The notes beneath the pieces are model-generated. The model searched no databases. It was not told the DNA's origin and saw only the letters and a program-made list of their open reading frames with translations. Shown piece by piece: positions 45,766-52,497 of a stretch of DNA of 64,000 nt. The translations under genes and the position numbers were made by a program. The first letter of the stretch is position 1. The number at the start of each line of letters is the position of its first letter. Source of the stretch: CAZBWP01 sp964630265 (GTDB taxonomy: Bacteria > Pseudomonadota > Alphaproteobacteria > Rhodospirillales > Defluviicoccaceae); the NCBI GenBank assembly GCA_964630265.1, contig CAZVRW010000006.1, positions 1-64,000 on the forward strand. Direction: 5' to 3'.

Positions 45766-46434
45766 TCAGCTTCCCGATTCGAGCAACGCAAACCGCACGG
45801 GCAAGATCTCGCGGGTGCGGATCCGCCCGGCCATGTCCTTCTCCACCAGGGTCAGGCTCTGGGAGTCGGGCAGACCCGTCGGCGCGACCATGCGTCCGCC
45901 CGGCTTGAGTTGTGACAACAGGCCGGCCGGCACCAGGTCACTGGCGGCGCAGACGAGGATCTTGTCGAAGGGACCGTGCTCGGGCCAGCCGTACTGCCCG
46001 TTGCCGATCCGGGACTCCACGTTGTGGATGCCGATGGAGTCGAGCCGCCGGCGGGCCTCGGTGCCCAACTCTTCGACGATCTCGACCGTGTAGACGTGGG
46101 CGGCGAGCGAGGCGAGCACGGCGGCGTGATAGCCGAGGCCGGTGCCGACCTCGAGCACGCGGTCGTTGGGCTGGAGGTCCAGAAGGTCGGTCATCAGGGC
46201 GACGATGAACGGCTGCGAGATGGTCTTGTCGAAACCGATCGGCAGCGGTTGATCGGCATAGGCGTAGGCCACCAATTCCGCCGGCACAAAGGTGTGGCGC
46301 GGGATCCGGCCCATCACCGCCATGACCCGGTCGTCGAGATGGTCGCGGCCGATCTGCTCGCTGGCATGGCGCGCGTGGGCGGCGATGACTTCCACCAATT
46401 GTTCGAGCATCATCGCGACGAGCTTTTCCGTCAT
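45766..46434 (-). CDS. pcm: Protein-L-isoaspartate O-methyltransferase
   Basis: 222-residue SAM-dependent repair enzyme for isoaspartyl damage in proteins. Motifs: PRHTFVP, the substrate loop LPIGFDKTISQPFIVALM, SAM motif I VLEVGTGLGYHAAVLA, acidic residue in YTVEIVEEL, and the post-motif region GPFDKILVCAAS, LLSQLKPGGRMVAP. All elements are intact, unlike the remnant at 16.4-16.7 kb. Confidence 0.95.
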   Translation of the reverse strand: MTEKLVAMMLEQLVEVIAAHARHASEQIGRDHLDDRVMAVMGRIPRHTFVPAELVAYAYADQPLPIGFDKTISQPFIVALMTDLLDLQPNDRVLEVGTGLGYHAAVLASLAAHVYTVEIVEELGTEARRRLDSIGIHNVESRIGNGQYGWPEHGPFDKILVCAASDLVPAGLLSQLKPGGRMVAPTGLPDSQSLTLVEKDMAGRIRTREILPVRFALLESGS

Positions 46435-46527
46435 GACCGCTCCCTCGGGCTGCCGGTTGATCAGATGCAGCTTAGCCGAGCCGGCGCGCGAAAAACACCG
46501 TAGAGAGGCAAAAGGGGTGGCGCGTCG

Positions 46528-48999
46528 TCAGGCGGACGCCGCGGGCATTTCCGCGCCGGTGGTGTCGCGCGGCAGGAAGAGACGCATGGTGGTCCCGTGC
46601 CCGAGGGCGCTTTCGACGGTGATCTGGCCTCCCGATTGCGTCACGAACCCATACACCATGCTGAGGCCGAGCCCACTGCCTTCGCCAAACGACTTGGTGG
46701 TGAAGAACGGCTCGAACACCCGTTCGACCACCTCCGGGGGCATGCCGCAGCCGGTGTCGGCGATGGCGATGAGCACCGCATCTCCGAGGTTCGCTCCTCC
46801 CCCGCCGCCGAGCGAGCCGCCGGGCACGTTCTGCGTGGTGATCGTCAGCACGCCGCCCTCCGGCATCGAGTCGCGGGCGTTGACGACCAGGTTGACGAGG
46901 GCGTTTTCCAACTGACCGCGATCGATCATCGCCCGCCACAGATCGTCGGCGAACACCTCGCGGAAGGCGATGCGATCGCCCAAGGTCCGGCGCAGCAGTT
47001 TGGTCATCCGGGCAATGACGTGGTTCACGTCCGTTGCCTTCGGCTGCAGGTTTTGGCGCCGGGCGAACGCCAGCAGCCGGCTGGTCAACTGCGCCCCCCG
47101 CTCCGCCGACCAGATGGCGTCCGTCACCAGTTCCTTGCGCGCATCGTCGGCCGGCAGACTCTCGTCGAGAAGCTGCAAGTTACCCATAATGATGGCGAGC
47201 AAGTTATTGAAATCGTGCGCGACGCCGCCGGTCAGCTCGCCGATCGCCTTCATCTTCGATACCTGGCGCAGCCGCTCCTCGGTGGCCTTGCGTTCCGTGA
47301 TGTCCTCCTTCACCGCGACGAAGTGGGTGATCCGGCCACGAACGTCCCGCACCGGTGCAATGGCGGCCAACTCCCAGAACAGCTGCCCGCTCTTCGAGCG
47401 GTTGTGAAACTCGCCGCGCCAGACTTCGCCCCGCGATATGGTCTTCCACAGTTTTTCGTATTCGGCGCCGGTGGTGTGACCCGATTTCAGCACCCGCGGA
47501 TTCTTGCCGACGACTTCGGCATAGGTGTAGCCGGTCGCCTGGGTGAACTTCGGATTGACGTATTCGATCCTGCCTTCGATATCGGTGATGACTACCGACG
47601 CCGGGCTTTGCTCGATCGCCTGGAACAGCTTGCGCAGGTCGCCCTGGGTGCGCCGATGCTCCGAAATGTCGCGAATGAACAGCAGGAACTGCTGCTGGCC
47701 GGCCACCTCCAGGGGCATCACCTGCATCTCGGCGAACGCGACGGTGCCGGTCGGCCGGATCACCTCGATCTCGGCCGGCGCATTCGAGGCGACGGGAAAG
47801 CCGAACGGTTGGCCGACCAGGTCTTCGGCCGATTTGCCGAAGAGACTCTGGGCGGCGGCATTGACATCGACGATGCGGTGGCTGGCATCGAGAATGACGG
47901 TGGCGTCCGACTGCCGCTCGAACACCGACCGCCAGCGCGCCTCGCTGTCGCGGCGTCCGTGCTCGCTGCGTTTCTCCTCGGTCACATCCTGCAGCAGGAC
48001 CACGATCTCGCCATTGGGCAGGCGGTAGACATAGCTCTCCCGCCAGCCTGAGATGCGATCATCCTGATAGAACATGGCCGGCTGCTGCTCCGGCGTCCCG
48101 GTCTTCCAGACCCGCCGGACCATGTCGAGCAGGCCGGTCCAGCCGGCTTCCGGCATGGCCTCGAGAAAGCTCTTGCCGATGAGTTCCTGGCGCGGCCGTT
48201 CCTCGAGCCGTTCGGCGCTGCGGTTGACATCGCGAACCACGAAATCCCCGCCGGAGTCGACGGCCGCCAGAACCACGGCGCCGCCTTTCATGTTGTTAAA
48301 GAGCTCGTGGAAGCGGACCTCGCCATCGCGCAGCCTGCGGATGATCGGCTCGCTCACCCCCATCACCACGAACACGCCGAGCGCGATGACGAACGCGGCG
48401 AACGCCAGCACGGTGAGGCCGGCCTTGACGTACGGGGCGCGAAACGCCGAGAGGTCGGTCATGGCGACGACCGCGAGATCGAGACCGTCGACCGGGGCAA
48501 AGGCGCCCAGCACCCGCACGCCCCGTGGATCAAGCCCCTCGAAGGTGCCAGCTTCCCCGGCAAAGACCCGCTGCGCGATGGGCCAGGCCGCCCACGCGTC
48601 ATCGCCGGCGGGCGCGCCCTCGGTCGAGGCACCGCGGTGCAGGACGACGGCGATGCCGGCCTCGGTATTCGACAGAACGACGTAACGTTCGCCCCGGTTG
48701 AAACCGTGATCGGGGATCAGCATCGCATCGATCGGCGCCGCCGCCGGTTGCGAGGGTTCGCCCGCCGCGTGGCGAACGGCGTGGAGCCCTTCCGCGAGCG
48801 CCACGTGACCGCGAATGACCTGCAGCAGCCGCTGTTCCTCTACCGCGACGCCGGTGCGGAAGAGGACACCGAGGGCGGTGCCGCCGACGGCGAGTGCAAC
48901 GGCGGTCATGATGCCACAGAGGACGAGCAGGCGGCGACCGCCGGCAAGCCGTGGCTCGCTCAATCCCGATCTCCCGGATCCACGGGCATCGGCGCGCAA
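46528..48999 (-). CDS. Membrane PAS-domain sensor histidine kinase
   Basis: 823 residues. Two transmembrane helices (about 24-46 and 193-214) enclose a periplasmic sensor domain. Three PAS domains follow (about 228-342, 352-450, 455-572; the last two with PAC ends such as FIRDISEHRR and KEDITERK). HisKA has phospho-acceptor His595 in GELTGGVAHDFNNLLAI; the ATPase has N-box NLVVNARDSMPEGG, G1 IADTGCGMP and G2 GEGSGLGLSMVYG. It overlaps the response regulator by 40 bp, which favours a shared transcript; a later start is possible. It lies next to the kai genes but lacks the KaiB-like domain of SasA. Confidence 0.92.
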   Translation of the reverse strand: MRADARGSGRSGLSEPRLAGGRRLLVLCGIMTAVALAVGGTALGVLFRTGVAVEEQRLLQVIRGHVALAEGLHAVRHAAGEPSQPAAAPIDAMLIPDHGFNRGERYVVLSNTEAGIAVVLHRGASTEGAPAGDDAWAAWPIAQRVFAGEAGTFEGLDPRGVRVLGAFAPVDGLDLAVVAMTDLSAFRAPYVKAGLTVLAFAAFVIALGVFVVMGVSEPIIRRLRDGEVRFHELFNNMKGGAVVLAAVDSGGDFVVRDVNRSAERLEERPRQELIGKSFLEAMPEAGWTGLLDMVRRVWKTGTPEQQPAMFYQDDRISGWRESYVYRLPNGEIVVLLQDVTEEKRSEHGRRDSEARWRSVFERQSDATVILDASHRIVDVNAAAQSLFGKSAEDLVGQPFGFPVASNAPAEIEVIRPTGTVAFAEMQVMPLEVAGQQQFLLFIRDISEHRRTQGDLRKLFQAIEQSPASVVITDIEGRIEYVNPKFTQATGYTYAEVVGKNPRVLKSGHTTGAEYEKLWKTISRGEVWRGEFHNRSKSGQLFWELAAIAPVRDVRGRITHFVAVKEDITERKATEERLRQVSKMKAIGELTGGVAHDFNNLLAIIMGNLQLLDESLPADDARKELVTDAIWSAERGAQLTSRLLAFARRQNLQPKATDVNHVIARMTKLLRRTLGDRIAFREVFADDLWRAMIDRGQLENALVNLVVNARDSMPEGGVLTITTQNVPGGSLGGGGGANLGDAVLIAIADTGCGMPPEVVERVFEPFFTTKSFGEGSGLGLSMVYGFVTQSGGQITVESALGHGTTMRLFLPRDTTGAEMPAASA

Positions 49000-49373
49000 C
49001 CGTGCGCATCGCTCAGGGCTTGGCGCAGCCGCGGCAGGCTCACCGGCTTGCTCAGGGTCTTGACCGAGCGCAGCCCCTTGTACTCAGCGAGCAACCGTGC
49101 GTTGGTGGCATATTGCGGGCTGTAACCGGTGATGATGATGATGTGCGATCGGCACTGCTCGCCGACGAGCCAAAGGATGAGTTCGTTGCCGTCTATCTCC
49201 GGCATGACCATGTCCAGAACGACCGTATCGGGGGGCTCACGGCGATAAGCCTCCATGAAGTCCCGCCCCTGGGTTGTGATCTCGACATCGTAGCCGAGCG
49301 GCTCGGCGACTTTTCGCACGAGAGCCGCGAACTTCGGTTCGTCATCAACGATCAAAAGTCGCTTATTTGCCAT
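48960..49373 (-). CDS. Single-domain response regulator
   Basis: 137-residue CheY-like receiver with no output domain. Acidic pair Asp10/Asp11 (LLIVDDEPKF), phospho-Asp54 (VVLDMVMPEIDG), the Thr in IIITGYS and the Lys in TLSKPVSL are in place. It probably relays phosphate between the adjacent kinase and another partner. ATG 49373 gives the receiver start MANKRLLIVDDE. It is transcribed divergently from the kai operon, with 185 bp between start codons. Confidence 0.92.
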   Translation of the reverse strand: MANKRLLIVDDEPKFAALVRKVAEPLGYDVEITTQGRDFMEAYRREPPDTVVLDMVMPEIDGNELILWLVGEQCRSHIIIITGYSPQYATNARLLAEYKGLRSVKTLSKPVSLPRLRQALSDAHGCAPMPVDPGDRD

Positions 49374-49520
49374 CCATGTTCGCTCCGACGTCGCGTTTCC
49401 ATCTAAGGTAAAGTTTCCAACCGAGGCAAAGTGATGAGTGCACAAGCCGTGACGCCAGCCGAAGGTCAAGCTTCATCCGCACCGGCGACTGTGGTACCAC
49501 GCGGCCGCACCGGATTCGCC

Positions 49521-49536
49521 CCCAATTTCAATTGGG
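49521..49536. promoter_or_regulatory. Palindrome upstream of the kai operon
   Basis: CCCAATT-TC-AATTGGG, a perfect 7-bp inverted repeat with a 2-nt centre, 22 bp before the first kai gene start and in the divergent spacer shared with the response regulator. Nearby, GG(T/C)AAAGT occurs twice 18 bp apart (49407 and 49425). Both look like regulator sites; no regulator can be named. Confidence 0.45.
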
Positions 49537-49558
49537 CCCCGTCAAGATGGGCACGCCA

Positions 49559-50437
49559 ATGACCGATTCTCCACTGCGGCTGCTCGTCGTCAACGTCGCT
49601 GCCGATTCCTTGGCCGATTTGCCGCGCCGATTGGCGATCGTCGCCGATGACTTGGTCGTGCAACCGGACGTCCGCGCCGTTGGCGCCCCGCTTCCCGAGC
49701 AGGTGGCCGATTACGATCTCGTGGTCATCGATGGACAGGGCGATGCGGGCATGGTGATCCGGCTGCTCGCCGAGGTTCGGCGCCTCGGCCCGACGATGCC
49801 AATCGCTCTGGCCGCCGGCACCGCGGCCGCCGGGACCGGCGAAGCGGCCGACATCACCGCCAGCGCGATCGGCGACGGGCTGTTCCTGATCGAATCCTGT
49901 ATCACCGACGCGGGCTTCAGGTCGGCGATCTCCGGCGTCTTCGCGACGATTCACGACGCCCGCGAACGCTGGCGCGGCGATCTCGATGCGGCGCACCGGG
50001 AACTTGCCGATTTGACGACGGCCTGCAGCCCCGCCCCCCTCGCAGCATCGTCCCGCATGCTCGGCGGACGTCCGCTCCGCGAATCGGCGCCGGAGCGGTT
50101 CAAACGGATGAAGAGCGATTACCGGGGATTGCTCGACGAAGCTTTGGCACTACGCATTCGCGGCATCGACCAAGCCGACCGCGAGGAGTTGCAAGCGTTG
50201 GCCGACCGTCTCGGCACCTTGAACGCCGGGCCCCGCGACGTCATCGACCTGCACCGACTGACGATCGCCGATATCGTCAGCGAGCAGCCGCCGCAGAAAG
50301 CAAGGGCTTACGTCGACGAGGGCCGTCTTGTGTTGATCCAATTGATGGGGTACTTGGCGTCGTTTTATCGATCGCTGACGTGGGGCGGCCGTCGTGCCCC
50401 ACAACCGAGGAGTCGGCCGTGGGCAAGTTCATCTTGA
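49559..50437 (+). CDS. Receiver-like protein with KaiA/RsbU-type C-terminal domain (candidate KaiA analogue)
   Basis: 292 residues. The N-terminal half (about 5-130) has the alternating hydrophobic strands of a response-regulator fold (LRLLVVNVAAD, YDLVVIDGQG, TMPIALAAG) but no acidic pair, so a pseudo-receiver. After a linker, residues about 183-273 are helical and resemble the RsbU N-terminal/KaiA C-terminal domain: RMKSDYRGLLDEALALRIRG, then PRDVIDLHRLTIADI and LVLIQLMGYLASFYRSL. That architecture (pseudo-receiver plus KaiA-like domain) is the one of KaiA and of KaiA3-type proteins. It overlaps kaiB by 19 bp and is its immediate upstream partner. Start could also be ATG 49547. Domain identity is my inference from pattern, not a search. 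Confidence 0.68.
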   Translation: MTDSPLRLLVVNVAADSLADLPRRLAIVADDLVVQPDVRAVGAPLPEQVADYDLVVIDGQGDAGMVIRLLAEVRRLGPTMPIALAAGTAAAGTGEAADITASAIGDGLFLIESCITDAGFRSAISGVFATIHDARERWRGDLDAAHRELADLTTACSPAPLAASSRMLGGRPLRESAPERFKRMKSDYRGLLDEALALRIRGIDQADREELQALADRLGTLNAGPRDVIDLHRLTIADIVSEQPPQKARAYVDEGRLVLIQLMGYLASFYRSLTWGGRRAPQPRSRPWASSS

Positions 50438-50733
50438 AGCTCTACGTCGCGGGGCAGACGTCGCGGACGCGGCAGGCGATTCGCAATATCCACGAGATCT
50501 GCGAGCGCAGTCTCGGTGGGATGTACGATCTCGTCGTGATTGATGTTCTCGAACGTCCGCAGTTGGCAGAAAATGAACGCATCCTGGCAACACCAACCCT
50601 GGTCAAGGAGTTGCCACCGCCGTTGCGCAGAGTGGTGGGGGATCTTTCGGATCGGGAACGCGTTCTCATCGGCCTGGACCTCTCAGTCCATGATGAGGGT
50701 CCCGGCGCCTTGGACGACGCTCCAGAGGACTGA
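50419..50733 (+). CDS. kaiB: Circadian clock protein KaiB
   Basis: 104-residue thioredoxin-like, fold-switching KaiB that binds phosphorylated KaiC. The sequence is canonical: KFILKLYVAGQTSRTRQAI, YDLVVIDVLERPQLAENERI and LATPTLVKELPPPLRRVVGDLSDRERVLIGLDL. GTG 50419 is preferred: it follows GAGGAG by seven bases and gives the typical KaiB length; an in-frame GTG at 50380 would add 13 residues. It overlaps the upstream KaiA-like gene and is six bases from kaiC. Confidence 0.95.
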   Translation: MGKFILKLYVAGQTSRTRQAIRNIHEICERSLGGMYDLVVIDVLERPQLAENERILATPTLVKELPPPLRRVVGDLSDRERVLIGLDLSVHDEGPGALDDAPED

Positions 50734-50739
50734 GCAAAG

Positions 50740-52263
50740 ATGAAACAAGTTCACCCGACCCTGGAAAAGATCCCGACGCATATCCCCGGTTTCGACTTCA
50801 TCTCGGACGGCGGCCTGCCGAAGGGGCGAACGATGCTGCTGGCCGGCAGCTCGGGCAGCGGCAAGACCATTTTCGCTTGCCAGTTCCTGATCGAGGGAAT
50901 CCGCAAGAGCGGCGACAACGCCGTGTTCGTCACCTTCGAGGAGCACCCCGAAGACGTTCGCACCAACGTCCGCTCCTTCGGCTGGGATATCGACGCGCTG
51001 GAAAGCGCCGGCCAATGGAAATTCGTCGATGCCGCGCCCGACCCCAGCATCGAGGTGTCGATCACCGGAGACTATGATTTCGGCGCCCTGCTCGCCCGTA
51101 TCGAGCACGCGGTCCGCGCGGTCGACGCCAAGCGTGTCGTGCTCGACTCCCTCGGCGCGATCTTCGGCCACTTCCTCGACGGCGTCCGCGTCCGCCACGA
51201 ACTGTTCCGCATCGCCACGGCGTTGCGGCAGATGGGCGTGACGGCACTGCTGACGGCGGAGCGGACGGCGGAATATGGCGAGATCGCCCGCCATGGGATC
51301 GAGGAGTTCGTCGCCGACGGCGTGCTGATCGCCCGCAACGTCCTCGAGGAGGAGAAGCGGCGGCGGACCATCGAGATCCTCAAGATCCGGGGCACCAGCC
51401 ATCGGAAGGGGGAGTACGCCTTCACCATCATTCCCGGCGAAGGCATCATCGTCGTCCCGATCTCGGCGATCGAGTTGCGTCAGCGGTCCGGTGACATTCG
51501 CGTCACCTCCGGCAATGGCGAACTCGATCAGATGTGCGGCGGCGGCCTGTTCCGCGATTCGGTCATCCTGGTTTCGGGGGCCACCGGCACCGGCAAGACG
51601 CTGATGGTGACGCACTTCATCGACGGCGGCGTTTCCGCCGGCGAACGCTGTCTGCTGTTCGCCTTCGAGGAGAGCCGCGAACAGCTCGGCCGTAACGCCA
51701 TCGGCTGGGGCATCGACTTCGAGAGCATGGAACAGGGGGGCAAGCTCCGGATCGTTTGTGAATATCCGGAGTCCGCGAGCCTCGAAGATCACCTCGTCCG
51801 CTTCAAGGAGCACATCGACGACTTCAAGCCGGACCGTCTCGCCATCGACAGCCTGTCGGCGCTGGAGCGGATTTCAACGATCCGCAGTTTCCGGGAGTTC
51901 GTGCTCGGCGTCACCTCGTTCATCAAGCACAAGGAGCTCACCGGGCTGTTCACCTCGACGACACCGACGCTGACCGGCGGCACGTCGGTCACCGAGGCGC
52001 ACATCTCGTCGATCACCGATACCATCTTGCTGCTGCGCTATGTCGAGCTGTTCGGCGAGATGCATCGCGGCATCACCGTGCTGAAAATGCGCGGCTCGGG
52101 CCACGACAAAGATATCCGCGAGCTGGTGATCGACGGTCAGGGCATGCACATCGGCGCCCCGTTCCGCAATGTCGCCGGCATTCTCGCCGGCAACCCGATG
52201 CAGATCGCGGCCTCCGAGGTGGATCGTCTGGACAAGATGTTTCCGTCCGATCCGGGGATCTGA
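50740..52263 (+). CDS. kaiC: Circadian clock ATPase/kinase KaiC
   Basis: 507-residue double-domain KaiC. CI has Walker A GSSGSGKT (36-43), catalytic Glu pair 67-68 and Walker B Asp136; CII has Walker A GATGTGKT (280-287), Glu310-Glu311 and Walker B Asp370. The autophosphorylation segment reads VTEAHISSITD: Thr418 matches T426 of Synechococcus, Ser423 matches S431, and Ser424 replaces T432. The A-loop region (AGILAGNPMQI) and a short C-terminal tail are retained, the parts KaiA acts on. So both ATPase and kinase/phosphatase functions look intact. Third gene of the kai operon; tRNA-His follows on the other strand. Confidence 0.96.
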   Translation: MKQVHPTLEKIPTHIPGFDFISDGGLPKGRTMLLAGSSGSGKTIFACQFLIEGIRKSGDNAVFVTFEEHPEDVRTNVRSFGWDIDALESAGQWKFVDAAPDPSIEVSITGDYDFGALLARIEHAVRAVDAKRVVLDSLGAIFGHFLDGVRVRHELFRIATALRQMGVTALLTAERTAEYGEIARHGIEEFVADGVLIARNVLEEEKRRRTIEILKIRGTSHRKGEYAFTIIPGEGIIVVPISAIELRQRSGDIRVTSGNGELDQMCGGGLFRDSVILVSGATGTGKTLMVTHFIDGGVSAGERCLLFAFEESREQLGRNAIGWGIDFESMEQGGKLRIVCEYPESASLEDHLVRFKEHIDDFKPDRLAIDSLSALERISTIRSFREFVLGVTSFIKHKELTGLFTSTTPTLTGGTSVTEAHISSITDTILLLRYVELFGEMHRGITVLKMRGSGHDKDIRELVIDGQGMHIGAPFRNVAGILAGNPMQIAASEVDRLDKMFPSDPGI

Positions 52264-52323
52264 CCGGGATTCGACTTGGTCGCCTCGCCGACGGCGGTGG
52301 GGCGGCGGTCCGGCCAGGGTGCC

Positions 52324-52401
52324 TGGGGCGAGAGATGGGATTCGAACCCACGACCTCCTGGACCACAACCAGGCGCTCTAACCGACTGAGCTACTCCCGC
52401 C
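52324..52401 (-). tRNA. tRNA-His (anticodon GTG)
   Basis: On the minus strand, G-1 plus acceptor GCGGGAG pairs with CTCTCGC (one G-U), followed by C73 and encoded CCA. The anticodon stem is CCTGG/CCAGG with loop TTGTGGT, giving GTG. The T-loop is GGTTCGAATCC. The extra 5' G and C73 are hallmarks of tRNA-His. Confidence 0.96.
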
Positions 52402-52497
52402 ATCGCGGACGGACGACATACCCCTCGCCCGCCGCCTCGTCAAGCGCGCCGCCGCCCGCGCCTGGGCCCGCACGCGTGGCGTCAACTCGGCCGTCGC

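Noticed and set aside
46528..48999. The histidine kinase as a SasA orthologue
   Set aside because: SasA has an N-terminal KaiB-like thioredoxin domain; this protein starts with a membrane-anchored sensor and PAS domains. Only proximity to kai links it.
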